Shown: positions 43,863 to 56,110, counted from the stretch's first letter. The stretch is DNA of 64,000 bases from Spirodela intermedia (GCA_902729315.2 LR746271.1:900001-964000); one strand, 5' to 3'. A program made the numbers and translations. Notes: generated by a model not told the origin, from the sequence alone.

Positions 43863-44578
43863 CACCCAAGCCATAAAACCGGGCCAGGCTGAGTTCGGGG
43901 CCCACTGCAAACTCCCCCCTGGGGGCAATGGCTTTCATGAGCTGGTTCACCACACGTTTCAATAAAGTCTTATTTAGTAATATTATTTGATAAATTCAGA
44001 TTTTTTTTATTTATGCGGGGAATTAATGGAAACGCACCTCTCCGTTCTATTAGAGGAAAAATAAGATTCCAGTGAGAGTATATACACAAAAAATTATTTC
44101 AGGGGTATATATGAGTTTATTGTCAGGAGCATTTTTCTCATGCGTTTAAACGTTGCTTTCACCATTGTTTTGACACGTGCACTTCTGCACAAACTTTTCA
44201 TGTAACCCAAAAAAGTAATACAATTTAATTTTTCCTTCGAACATAAGAAAATACATTTATGACAAGGTTAGGGACAATTATGAAATAATGTACGGCGATC
44301 GCTTGAAGTAGAGAAAACCTCTGCCGATAGAGGCTTTCCGATGTATGTCCATACGAGGGTATATAAATAAATATTTGGTAATTGTGTCATACGTTGTAAT
44401 TTTATGGGTATTTACGGAATGCGGATTCTGGACGGAATTGTTTCCGAACCTTCATACACGTTGCCTTCTCCGGGGGGAATCGTCTCTCCAGCCGCCGGCC
44501 TCTTCGTGCTCTGGCCCGCAAGCGAAGTGTCTTCTTTTCCCACCTCGGCTACTGACTCTCCCCACCGCCTTCCTGAGG

Positions 44579-44580
<2 letters not shown>

Positions 44581-44626
<46 letters not shown>
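44581..44626. repeat. CT microsatellite
   Basis: About 23 uninterrupted CT units followed by an imperfect tail to about 44645, roughly 1.1 kb upstream of the ankyrin gene start. Confidence 0.95.
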
Positions 44627-44632
<6 letters not shown>

Positions 44633-45700
44633 TTCTTTCTCTCTCTTCACCGAGGGTGGTGGGATCCATGGCCACTCTCCTCTGCCCCACCACGCCCCTG
44701 TAATCTACACCCCGTTCGGCTGCTGCCGCCACCGGTAGTTTCAGGCCCACCGTGATGCGGACAGCAGCAGCCGTCGCAGCCGGCCAGCCCACCTTGCCGT
44801 GAATATCGAACTGTGAATCAATCAAGAAAAAAAAATACAGGAGACAAAGGATCAAGGTAAAGGGAACGATGGTGGAGAGAGAGAGAGAGAGAGAGAGAGA
44901 GGAGCACTAGAAATGGTAGCATGTAAGTGACGGCAAAAGGGGAGCCGTTCTGAGACTGGCTTTTCGTTCTTTGTTGTCAGACGAGTAGAAGGATATTAGG
45001 CTGCCTCTCTCTGTGTCTCTGTGTCTCCGTGAACGAGAAGATTTGGGGGGTGGATTGCGGAGGGCTCATCCTCCTCATATCCCCGCGGTGTCTGTCTCCC
45101 TTGGATTCTGAGTTGGCCGAACGAGAGTCAGATTCTTCTCTATTTGGGATGAATTCGCTGGGCGCGGTGGGATTCTGAGCTCCGGGAAGTTCTGTTTCTG
45201 GCTGTTTGGACGGCAGGGGAGCGGATTTGAGGTCAGTTCCGCCGATTTCTGTGCTCCGTTCTGGATTGTCTTCCTGTTCTTGTGAGAATCTTAATTTCTT
45301 TTTCTTTTTACATTTGGAGATGGCTATTTTGGTCTCTTTTTTTTTTCCTATCGATCCCGCGTGTTGATGATCTCACTGTGATTCTGGTTCCGTAATTTGG
45401 GTGTTTAGGGTTCTTGGAGGAAGGCGATCGCGGGTAGAGAACTCTGGCCTTTGTTCTCTATAGACCCAGCGAGGCGAGGACCTCGTCTTCTTCCTCCTCC
45501 TCCTCCTCCTTCCCTCCTCAGCACGACTGCTGGACGTCTGCCACCGGATTCAACACCTCCATGGATGGGTATAATCTCAAGGGTCTGATCTTGTGTTAAG
45601 GTTTATGGATTGAAACGCCTCTCCATGAATCAGATTTAACTAGTTCGGATCGCGATCTTGAAGAACCCGGAGTCTGGTGAGCAAGTGTGGGACGGTGACG

Positions 45701-48443
45701 ATGGAGAAACAGCTCTTCCGATCGGCGACAATGGACAAGCAGCAGAGCTCCTCCACCCGGGCACTGGAGAGGCATCAGAGCTTCAATGGGATAGAGAGGC
45801 CGAGGACTATTCGGTTCGGAGGGATGGAGAAACAGAAGAGCTTCCGAGTCGGGTTGCTGGAGAAGCAGCAGAGCTTCCGGGAGAAGAAGAACAAGGGGAT
45901 TACTCAGAAGAGAGGGGATTCCCCTCTTCATCTGGCTTCTCGGGCAGGAAACTTGCTCCAAGTCAGGGAGATTCTCTTGGGTGGCGCACATAGCAGCCAT
46001 CTGAATGCTCTGATATCTGCGCAGAACAACGACGGTGAGACTCCGCTGTATGTTGCGGCAGAGAACGGACACGTGGAGGTTGTTCACGAGATACTGCAGC
46101 AGTCTGATGCCCATTCAGCATCTCTCAAGGCGAAGAATGGCCTCGATGCATTCCACATTGCTGCCAAACAGGGCCATGTCGGTAAGGCCCTGGCACCCTG
46201 ATTGATCTGAATGAAATTTGGCATCTAACACGTTTTGATCCACAGGAATATCTCGTTCCCCCTTTTTATGGGTTTTTTGGTACCCTGTGGAGTAGATTAA
46301 GTATTTTCTAATTATTTTTTTTGCTGATCCTTCTCTTTGCCGAAGCAATTCCTTTTTTATTTGACTAATTAATGTCTGTGTTTTATAGCCATTAACTTTT
46401 TGGGTTTTTAGCACACTTTTGTTTTGGTTTTTTTTTATAAATATTTTGGAATAGGTCCAGTCCTTTTATTGACTCATTTTTTTTTGGGTTTTTTAGCACA
46501 CTGTGAAATGTCTTCTCTTTGTCGAAGCAATTCCTTTTTTATTTGACTAATTAATGCCCTGTGTTCAACCGCCGTTGACTCATGATTTTCCGTGTTTCCT
46601 GTGTTAACTTTTTTGGGTTTTCAGCTTTTTTTTTTTTTTTTTTGGAGTAGGTCCAGTCCTTTTATCGAGGCATTCCCTTTTTTCCTTGCCTGAGTTTATT
46701 GAATGATTCTATATTCGGAAATTGTTTGCTGTTTTCCAGTTTTCTTTTTTAGGCTTTTAGCATCCTTCGGGGGCGACCAATTATTTTTTCTGTTTTGGTC
46801 CAAAAATATGATTTTTGGCCCATATTTAATGTATTATTCTTGATTGCTTTCCTTGTTGGGTCTCTTGTCTCTTGGCCTTCAATTCAGTGCTATGCATGCT
46901 GTTCTTCCTGATTCATGATCGTATGCTAATCTTTCTCCTGTGGATTTCATGAGAGAATGTTACCTTTTTTTCTTTTTTCTTTTTTCAAATGAGGACTAAA
47001 ATCAGCTATATTTTTAATTGATTTAATTTCAAACGATAATTGGGACAGTTATCATATCAGCTCCCTTGAAAAGTAAGTAGAAGAACACCCGATCTTCTTG
47101 GAAGTCTTCTCGCTGGTGTTGATCATCTTCTAGTCCGGTTTATGTGCGTTTCGATGCAGACCCAGGCTCCTCAGATGGGTTTTCCTTGTTTTGTCTATAA
47201 TCGGCAAGAGGTTGACTTATTTTAGTCAGAGGTTTTTTTTTTTGGTCTTCTGGGGCTGTCCCAATAATCTGGGCTTCTAAAAAAAGTCAGACATTTGTGG
47301 TCGGGCATGCTGGTTATCCTTGTTTTGGTCTGAATCGGTAAAGGGTTGACTTCTTTTAAGCTCAAGATCTCCCATTTTTTTGGCGGTCTTCTAAAAAGGT
47401 CTGCATTCTCGAAGAATAAAAATAAAAATCAGCAAGAGGGTTGACTTTAGACTTATGCAGGTTTCCCTGCAGATATGGGGTTCTAAGGTATCAGAAATTT
47501 ATGATCCGGCATGCAAGTTTTCCTTTGTTTGTCCTTAATAAAATAAGTGGTTGACGTTTTGGGCTTTTGGGCACAGTTTCCTTAATTTGACCTTAATCAA
47601 ATAAGTGGTTGACTTCTTGGCTCAAAGTATTCCTCTTTTAGCCATATCCTAAGCCGATTGATGTGGGTCTCTCTTTTTTTGACTTGATTGTCGGTTCAAG
47701 CTCAAAGTTTCCTGTCTTGGCGATCTCAGATGTGTTAAAGGAGCTGCGCTCGTCATTCCCCGAATTGGCTATGACGGTGGGGCCCTCAAATGCGACGGCA
47801 TTGGACACGGCTGCCTTCCAAGGCCACGTCGACGTGGTCAACCTCCTCCTGGAGACGGACGCCAGCCTGGCAAAGATCACGAGGAATAAGGGCAAGACAG
47901 CGCTCCATGTAGCGGCCCGGATGGGGCATGTGGAGGTCGTGAGGTCCCTCCTGGCCAAAGACGCGGGCATCGCCTTCCGCACTGACAAGAAGGGCCAGGC
48001 GGGAATCCACGTGGCGGTCAAAGGGCCGAGTTTGGAGGTGATCGCCGAGCTGCTGAAACTCGACTCCTCGATCATCAGCCTGGAGGACAACAAGGGCAAC
48101 ACCCCTCTTCACATTGCCACCAGCAAAGGCCGTGCCTTGGTTAGTCAACTCTCTCTCTCTTCAGTTCTTGTCTGATCCGGGGTTGACTAGTGATGCATTC
48201 AAAATTAGCTCCGCCATTTTGGGTGGGTTGTGAAAAATTGTTTCTTCGAAAGCCTCCGTTGACCTAGTTCTTCTGTTTGTTGTTGTTGTTGCATGCTCTC
48301 TCTCTTCAGTTCTTGTTGGATCCGGGGTTGACTAGTGGTGCATTCAAAATCAGCTCCCCCATTTTGGGTGGGTAGTGAGAAAATCGTTTCTTCGACAGCC
48401 TCCGTTGACCTGGTTCTTCTGTTTGTTGTTGTTGTTGCTGCAT

Positions 48444-48492
<49 letters not shown>

Positions 48493-49478
48493 AGTTCTTG
48501 TTGGATCCGGGGTTGACTAATGGTGCATTCAAAATCAGCTCGTCCATTTTGGGTGGGTGGGTAGTAAAAAAAGAAAAAGTGTTTCTTTGACAGCCGCCGT
48601 TGACCTGGTTCTGGATGCAGATGGTTCAATGTCTACTGGGCGTGGAGGGGGTCAACGTGAATGCATTCAACAGGGCAGGCGAGACGGCCTTCGACATCTC
48701 GCAGAAGTCGTGTGCGGGCAACGGGGAGATCCCCGAGCTGCTGAGGACGGCCGGCGGCGTGGCGGCGGCGGAGCACGAGAACCCGCCGAGCCCCGCCAAG
48801 CAGCTGAAGAGGACGGTCAGCGACATCAAGCACGACGTCCAATCCCAGCTGCAGCAGACGCAGAAGACCGGATTTCACGTGCAGAGGATCAAGAAGCGGC
48901 TGAAGAAGCTCCACATCGGGGGGCTGAACAACGCGATCAACTCCAACACGGTGGTGGCGGTGCTCATCGCCACCATCGCCTTTGCCGCCATCTTCACCGT
49001 CCCCGGCGAGTACGTGGAGTCAGAGACGGAGGGGTACTCGCTCGGAGAAGCCTACATCGCCACCAACGCCGCCTTCGTCATCTTCTTCGTCTCCGATTCG
49101 CTGGCGCTGTTCATCTCCCTGGCGGTGGTCGTGGTGCAGACCTCCATCGTTGTCATCGAGCAGAAGGCCAAGAGGCAGATGGTGTTCGTCATCAACAAGC
49201 TCATGTGGCTGGCCTGCCTGTTCATCTTCGTGGCCTTCGTCTCCCTCACGTATATTGTGGTCGGTCGCCGGAACTGGTGGCTCACCGTGGCGACCACCGT
49301 CGTCGGCGCCATCATCATGCTGACCACCCTCGGATCGATGTGCTACTGCATCATCACGCACAGGCTGGAGCAGAAGAACATGAGGAATCTGAGGAGGAAC
49401 TCCATGAGCCAGTCTCATTCATTGTCCGCTCATGTCGATTCTGATTCAGACATACTCAACAGTATTTATGCTCTGTAG
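45701..49478 (+). CDS. Ankyrin-repeat protein with C-terminal PGG membrane domain, ITN1/ACD6-like
   Basis: Three exons, 45701-46181, 47730-48139 and 48621-49478, give 582 residues. The start carries repeated EKQ.SFR words (MEKQLFR, MEKQKSFRV, LEKQQSFRE) as in ITN1 and At5g02620 relatives. Ankyrin repeats fill about residues 70-330 (for example GDSPLHLASRAGNLLQVREIL, GKTALHVAARMGHVEVVRSL, GNTPLHIATSKGRAL). The PGG domain begins near KLHIGGLNNAINSNTVVAVL (about 394-413). Four hydrophobic segments lie near 407-425, 445-475, 490-512 and 522-545. Family members sit in the plasma membrane and affect salt stress, ABA and salicylate responses; the role of this one is inferred only. Exon 3 is strikingly GC-rich. 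Start: ATG at 45701 begins the EKQ repeats. Introns 1 and 2 are rich in TTGAC words, and intron 2 is a three-copy tandem repeat. Confidence 0.92.
48161..48620. repeat. Intron 2 of the ankyrin gene built from three tandem units
   Basis: Units start at about 48161, 48306 and 48491 with TCAGTTCTTGT.TGATCCGG. Each then has GGTTGACTA.TG.TGCATTC, AAAAT.AGCTC, CCATTTTGGGTGGG, TTTCTT.GA.AGCC.CCGTTGACCT and GGTTCT. Units 1 and 2 end in TGTTGTTGTTG then a CT run (the run before unit 3 is 47 bases). Unit 3 ends instead in GGATGCAG, the true acceptor. Confidence 0.93.
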
Positions 49479-50359
49479 GGTTCCATGGACGGAGAGAGAT
49501 CCGTCTGCCCTAACCCATTGCCGTCTCTCGCGGCCGCTTCAAAGTTTTGACTCATCAACGCATCACCTCCCCTCCGCCTGTCATTGATCATGCCGTCGTG
49601 TGTCCGTAAAATCTTGTGTAATTTGGTCGAGAATGATGCTCGAGGACAGGGAGAAATGGAAAGATGCACAGGATGCTGCTCTACGACGACGATCAAGGTT
49701 AAGTGTTCCTGAATGCTGTGTAATGCCATAGATGTTTGAATCGAAACAGATTGCAGATCCTACCACCTGTTGAAGTTCCTTTGAGTGGACGAACTTTGCT
49801 GTGTGATCGAATAATGAATGGAAGATGTATACGACAGATCCGATTGACAGCGTCAGGAACTCCGCCGAGAGAAATCCACCAGATTCCTCGAACAAGAAAC
49901 GAGGGGAGATCGCACTCCGATAAAAAGGAGGAATGGAGGGAGGGGTAGGTTTTGATCTGTGACGAGGGAGGGGACTGTGGATGGGCCGGAATATCGTGAG
50001 CCTATATTAAAATGGGCCACATCGGCCCATTTAGGGAATTCCCCCCCCCGGTCGATCCCGGTTTGTCGACTGTCCGGTTCATCTTTGAAGGAGGATAAAA
50101 TGGGAAAAGCACATGAGAGGGGGAATTGGAATTGGAATTGGATTAAGAAAAGAGAGGAAAAAAGAAAGCGTCTTTTTGTCTCGCCGTTCGTTCATATCTC
50201 CTCCTCCCCATTCCCCTCCCTCTGCTCTCTCTCTCTCTCTCTTCTCGTCTGGTAAAGGGTGCAAAAGAGAAGGAAAACGGGAGAAAAAGGGAGGTGGGAG
50301 CTGTGCCAGGATCCTCGAGGCAGCCGCTTATTCGCATAAAAAGGCGGGCGGTGGGAGGA
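49479..50359. promoter_or_regulatory. Ankyrin gene 3' region and SLOG-like gene promoter
   Basis: The left half is presumably the 3' UTR of the ankyrin gene. Ahead of the next gene, site II-type TGGGCC words lie at 49982-49987 and 50013-50018, with the inverted GGCCCA at 50024-50029. A CT tract (50223-50242) lies about 120 bases before the start codon. Site II elements often drive housekeeping and organelle-protein genes in plants, which would fit a plastid-type product. Confidence 0.5.
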
Positions 50360-53193
50360 ATGGGTTCTCCGCTGAGGCTCCTCTCCATCGGTGGCGGCTT
50401 CTGCTCCACCTCCCCCTCCTTCCATGCCTCCTTCTCCTCCACCTTCCCCCGGGAGGACAAGGTGCTCGGGTTACCCGTCGTTTCCCGTCACTACAGGAGA
50501 TGGGCCGAGACCAGCAGACCACGCGGGCGGCCGCAGAAGAGGCAGACGGTATGCTTCTCTCCTCCGTGAATGCTGTTCTTGGATGTGGGTTTTTCCTTCC
50601 TGGGGACCCTCGCCTCTCTCAATTCACCCTTAGTGTTTGGGTTCTCTGTTTCCCGAGAAGCTTGGCTATGAGGTGCCTCGCAGAGTTTGTTCATCTTGGA
50701 TCTCTGACGGAGGCCATTTCCTTTTCTTGGATGTCGCCCCATGATTATTTCACCTGACTTATCCCCAATTTGATGAGCAGAATCACCCTTGGGTTGACAT
50801 CTGACGACGAATTCTAGTTGCACTTATATAGGCCTAGTTCTTGTACCTGACATTATACTATGGAATAAAGGGTATAATATTTTCTAAATGATTCTGCCCC
50901 ACTGCATGCTCTAGTTTCCTCTTCATCTAGAATACCAGCGTTTCTCCCGCTCTGTAACATGAATTTACAATATAGCTTGGTTTCTTCTGTGGGGGAAGAA
51001 AATTTACTATATTTAACGAAAATGGCTTCTTGAATCATGCCTTGGAATGATTATACTGTGAGAATGTTTGGTTTTTACTAATGATTTATTACCAGGGATG
51101 TTTTTTTTTTATGTGCTGGTGTAGTGGGTATGTGGGCCTGGGGGAGACGCCGAGATGTGCAGAAGTGAAGTAGAGAATGGGATGCGTATGTTTGGGTTCG
51201 ATGAGGAGAACACTTCCCAGGTTCCTACCCAGGCGCAGTCTCTTGTTGAAGGTTCAAGCACGGTGGTGGTCTCAGAGTACAAGCCAATCCCCGACCTTGA
51301 ATATTTGCAGGTTCATTGCCTCGGAATGTCCTTTAGAAATTTCTACCTTTGCTTTTCAGATGTGAGAAAATGCTGCATTTTCATAAATATCGATGCCGAA
51401 TTTACAGCTGACTGCTTGATTACTTATAATGCATCCTTTTTATAATTTTTTTTTTTCCTCTAGTATAATAATAGGTGATCTAATTTCTCTAATGGCTAAA
51501 TTTGGATTTAATTTATCTAATATATTTTTAGAATATTCATAATTATTTATGGGGTTGGGTTGTACTTGTGTATTTTTGTTTGTTTAAGCAGGAGTTACTG
51601 GCCATTCAGCAACAGGGGCCCAGATCGATTGGATTCTTTGGGACACGGAACATGGGTTTCATGCATCAGCAACTTATTGAGATCTTGAGCTACGCCATGG
51701 TGATAACTGTATGACGCTCTCACTTCATCTCGCCGTCTTTTGATCTTTTTGTCGCTTGTTTTCTGCCTCAGCAACGCATCATCCCTCACAGTGTGCCCCA
51801 TATTTTTCTTCAGAAAAATCATATTTATACTTCGGGGGCCTCAGGAACGAATGCAGCTGTTATCAGAGGTGCTCTACGGGCTGAGAAACCGGAGCTTCTC
51901 ACCGTAATTTTGCCTCAGAGCTTGAAGATGCAATCACCTGAGAGCCAAGAGCTGCTCTCAAAGGTAAGATTAGCTTCGTCAGTTTAGCAGGTCCCATGGT
52001 GAAACTTTGCCTGGAACTTGGTTTTCCAAGAAATAGTCGATTATTATGTGGATGTGAAGCTTGGGATAAGGATCCTATCATCACCTCTATTTTTCTCTTT
52101 TTTCTCTAAAATTTTAGTCGAAACGAGTGGTGGATTTCTTGATATTTCTCATCTTGGATCTTGGAAGGGTATCTGAACCTGTATGAAAGTTTATTGCTGA
52201 AATAGATACTCTTTTTTTTTTTTTTTCATTTGCAGCCCATCACATTTTCTGCCCGAAGCGTGTTTGTATGTAAAGGCTCAATTTTTTAATCCCATTTAGT
52301 GTTGATCTTTTTTATTCTAATATATCCGCTAAAAATGTAAATTTCAAACGTTAATAGAAGCATATAATCCTAACATAACATTTGTCATTATAAGCATTTA
52401 TTGAAGGATGTAAACCTGAAATGCCTGCCGTTCTGCTGCCCTTTCTTCTCTCATTTTGTTTGGCCTAGCATATCTTCTATTTTAAGTATTTCAGAAACAA
52501 CTGGCATTTATCTTTGGATTTTTATCACTTATTTTTTTTTTTTTTTATGTACACAACGAGATCATTAATATCCTACGAGATTCAGCTTCATCTTACTTCG
52601 ACCATTCTATAAAAAAGCCAGAAAAAATCCAACGAAATTATAAATTATTCCTAAATTGGATAATCTGTCTTGTCAGAAAATTGCGATTTTTGAACCTTAA
52701 TAGGCCCTCACTCGGAGTCTTTTTGTTATTTTTTTTTTCTATTGATGAATGGCATACTATCTTTTATATTACTTGATGTCCAGCTTCATCTTGTTTCCAC
52801 CATTTAATGAAATCCCGTTCGGACCAAGATTTTTTTTTTTAACTCAAATTAGAAGTTATGGAGACCATGAATATCTCCCTTTGACTCAGTTAAGATCCTT
52901 CCATTTTCTCAGGTCAAAAATCTGGTGGAGAAGCCCCAGAACGACCATCTGCCATTGATCGAAGCCAGCAGGTTTATTCATATGCATTTCAGTTTCATCA
53001 ATGCTTTGACCCATCCCTTGTGGGCAGCACGCTGACGGGGTTGGTGGTGAACAACAGGTTGTGCAACATGGACATCATCTCGCACGTGCAGCAGGTGATC
53101 TGCTTCGCATTCCATGACAGCAGGCTCCTAATGGAAACGTGCCAGGAAGCGAAGAACCTGAGGAAGATCGTCACCCTCTTCTACCTGGACTGA
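50360..53193 (+). CDS. Conserved plant protein with SLOG/DprA-like Rossmann fold, probably plastid
   Basis: Six exons: 50360-50548, 51125-51310, 51592-51708, 51814-51963, 52913-52971, 53058-53193, giving 278 residues. The first 60 residues are Ser/Arg-rich with few acids and look like a plastid transit peptide. The core has PRSIGFFGTRNMGF (about 135-148) and HIYTSGASGTNAAVIRGAL (about 167-185). A glycine-rich nucleotide-binding-like loop followed by TSGASGT-type residues is the layout of DprA/LOG-type SLOG domains. The end, DIISHVQQVICFAFHDSRLL and EAKNLRKIVTLFYLD, is highly conserved in plant relatives (I believe At1g28150 is one). No biochemical function is known to me; the SLOG assignment is inference from the motif pattern. 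Exon 2 starts TGG right after GTAG and is in phase. Confidence 0.82.
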
Positions 53194-53745
53194 CCACACC
53201 CACCCCCCCCCCCCCCTCTCCCTGGCTCTGTTTTCCCCATTTTATTTTATTTTTCCTTTTTTGGTTTAAAAAAGTGTAGTGGTGAATATGATTATTCATT
53301 TGATTCTTGATAGGAAGGCGAAGGAACATCGACTGTTCATACTGTTCCCATGTGAACTCCGCGTGTATAAATTTCTGGGCTTCCCCACGGCTACTTTCCA
53401 GAATTAGAAGCGTTCTTCTTCATGTCTGAGGGCTCATTGGCTGGTTTCTCTGGGTTAGTTTGCTCTTCAGAGAAGGAAGAACAGAGGCATATGAATGAGA
53501 AATGGGCTCCTTATATATGGATTTCCATAGAATAATTCAGGGGGATCCATTCACTTCCGCAAATGGAAGCTGAGAGGGATCGGGGGAGTAGGCAGAGGGT
53601 CACATCCTGAAGGCCCAGAAAAGGAAAGAGCCGTTCTATACAGAGAAAATTGTAGATATGTGCAGGAACTCTTGCACAGTGCCGGGCCATATGCTTCAGA
53701 GAGCCATCCATTGGAAATGGGAGGGAGAAGCCAAGGCTTGCTGTG
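53194..53745. other. Convergent region between the SLOG-like gene and STR4A
   Basis: Begins with a run of about 13 C at 53202-53216 just after the stop codon, then T-rich 3' UTR-like sequence. No coding sequence is supported. Confidence 0.5.
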
Positions 53746-56110
53746 CTAGGGCTTTGAAGGGGTCGGAGAAGATGGCGGCTTCAAGTCTGGGTACTGCATC
53801 CACCAGATCAAAGATTTACAGGGAAGTAGAGAAATCCCAGTCAGGCAACTTCAGGATCTTGTTCTCAGAAGAAAGCTGATTTAAAAGGGAAATAATCTAG
53901 AAACTCTTCACAAAAAGGAGAGCCTTTTTTTTTTTCTTCAGTATTGTACAATCTACCACTTTGATAAGTGTGAAAAAAAAGGGAGTGACCTAGATGCCTC
54001 TGGGAAGCTGCCACTTCAGGATCTTGCTCTGAAACCAAAGATAAGTTTTTTTTATGCGCTAAACCTACCATTTTAGTGGGAAATGATATAGAAAAGATTC
54101 ACAAATCGGAGAGCCTTTGTATATGTTCTTCAGGAAATGTAAAAAAATCTACGATGTAAATAGGTATGACAAAAATTTGAACATCAATACTTCTGGGCAG
54201 CTACCGCTTTCAGGATCTTTTGCATGATCACTGATGATCGAGAGACTGATGGAGGCTGATGTGTGTGCTACTAATGCTAGCTATCCATCCCTTTCAGACT
54301 ACATGCTGAGTTCGTTTCAATGTCTTAGATGCTATTCGGATTCATAAATTCTCACTGGTGGGCCAAATTTTGTCAATGCTTTAAAAAAATGACTAGACTG
54401 GGTAGTATTCATTAAAAATATCTAAAAAAGTCAGGCATTCAAAGACTAGTGAGTTTAAATTTTATGAATGCTTGAAGAAAAGGACTAAAATGGGCAGGAT
54501 TCATTAAAATTTTCAATATATCAAAAAAAATCAGGCATTCAAAGATAATGCTTACATTTGGGTATGGTGATGAAGATCTTGGTGAAGACTGCCCCCTTTC
54601 CGAAGCTTCTCCCTGACCCTTCACCTGCCCGTTCTCCCCAACTTGAGGCCTCTCTCTAGAAGTCTTTACCTGGTCATTACTCTCGTAGCCATTGCTCCCC
54701 CTTTCGCCACTGATACCACCTTCACCCCAGATCGTCTTCTTTCTGGGATAAACGTGGACAGAAGGTGGAAGAAGGGTTTCTTGTATTGCCTGACAGTTGA
54801 ACGAAGCAATCAATTAATTTGATCTACCCGGTACAACTGGATTTTGACAAAAAAAGGAAATTTAAATGATAGAAATATTTTTAGTATCTCTCAACCATAA
54901 GATCCTTGGATTCATTCCATACTAGAGAACTATCTAACCTGCCATCCTTCTTTGCCTCTTACACCACCTTTGATGGCATATGCTTCTTTGAATCCATTCT
55001 TGACCAACAGTTCGGCTACTTTCAGAGAATCATCATCGAAGCTATCTTGCACAAGAGAAATTATACTCAGAGATGAAGAAATAATAAGAAGAAAAAGAGA
55101 GCCCATGTGAGGAGAGGAACTGAACTCAGAAGACTAATATGAGTCCGTCGAGTGGGGGGACAGATCCCAATCGATTGCCTCCTACGTGATTTTCAGTACA
55201 GATTTATAGTGAATCAGTATGAAGCTCAGAATGAAACAGAGTGTCTTTGATCAGAATTGGTGGAAAGGAAGTGCAGCAATGGATCGTTGAGAGGTCATCG
55301 GAGTTTCCCTTACTTGTCAAGAACACACACAACGGTATTGGATGGATCTCGGAGATTCTTCAAGACGTTCTTCACAAAGGCTTCTTCCCGTCCCTCCGAG
55401 AATTCGGTCTGAACAGCAATCTTGCTCAGACTCTTCAGATTAGGCGAGTCCAGAAAAGCCCGACTCTGCTCCTTCCGGATGTCGAGCAGCTGGCAATTCG
55501 GGTCGTCCTTGAGCTTTCGGAAAGCATCGATGGCAGAAATGCGTTTGTACTTCTTCAGATACTCCCGGGCGAGGGGTACGAGCACGAGCCACAGGAAGGT
55601 GACCCCGGCGACGAAGAATGGGTACCGGTTGAAGAAACTATCCACGGATTCAAGAATGGCCTCTACATTAATCTTATCTGAGACCTGTTCAGCATCGGAA
55701 GCAAGAGAAGGAAGGGGGAAAGATACTGCTGACATTACAGACAGCTGAAGCTGAAGCTTCAGAAAATTCCTAACGAGTAAATCCCGGTTCGGGATGACCG
55801 CGGAGCGACCCGACCTTCTCGTCGAAGCGTGTTCTTGGAGAAGATTGGAACAACTGGTAGCGTTAGAGTTGGGACGTAAATCCGGCATTCGGGTGAGCCG
55901 ATTCCGGAGGAGATTCGAGCGACTGGAGACGGATTTAGGTGTCTGGAACGGAATGGAGAATACACTGGCATCGGCATAAGCGGCGAAGAAGCGATCTGGA
56001 AGGGGAGAGGCAAGACAGCGCGCATGAAGGGGTCTGGACCTTAGGGTTTTGGGCTGCTCTAGGCGTGGCCGAAGAGCGGACGAAGGCTTAGTAGCAGAGA
56101 GGAGCTCCAT
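53746..56110 (-). CDS. STR4A: Chloroplast rhodanese-like protein, STR4A type
   Basis: Four exons on the minus strand: 55314-56110, 54939-55041, 54556-54789, 53746-53793, giving 393 residues. A long Ser/Arg/Pro-rich transit region (1 to about 120) is followed by a hydrophobic stretch ending in SLASDA (about 134-140), resembling a thylakoid transfer signal. A membrane segment (FFVAGVTFLWLVLVPLA, about 165-181) comes next, then a rhodanese domain (about 190-310; CQLLDIRKEQSRAF, TVVCVLDN, AYAIKGGVRGKEGW). The tail has LPPSVHVYPRKK, a Gly/Glu/Ser-rich linker, and ends DLKPPSSPTPSKP. The layout recalls the Pro-rich end of thylakoid rhodaneses. Sulfurtransferase activity is doubtful because the usual active-site loop is not evident. 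Start: first ATG at 56110. The tiny last exon (48 bases) is confirmed by the conserved end. Confidence 0.85.

Larger units (their letters stand above)
41549..45700. other. Intergenic region before the ankyrin gene
   Basis: Four kilobases with no supported gene. They contain GGCCCA/GGCCCG-rich words (42445-42530 and 42770-42800), a partial tandem duplication around GA runs (43458-43862), a CT microsatellite (44581-44626) and a GA run near 44877-44902. The last 700 bases (about 45000-45700) are likely promoter and 5' UTR of the ankyrin gene, with CTCCTCCTCC triplets near 45490. Open frames over the microsatellites are artefacts. Confidence 0.55.

Noticed and set aside
48557-49444. 295-codon open frame rich in Arg and Gly over the ankyrin exon 3
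   Set aside because: Alternative-frame shadow of GC-rich coding sequence; the PGG domain frame is unmistakable.
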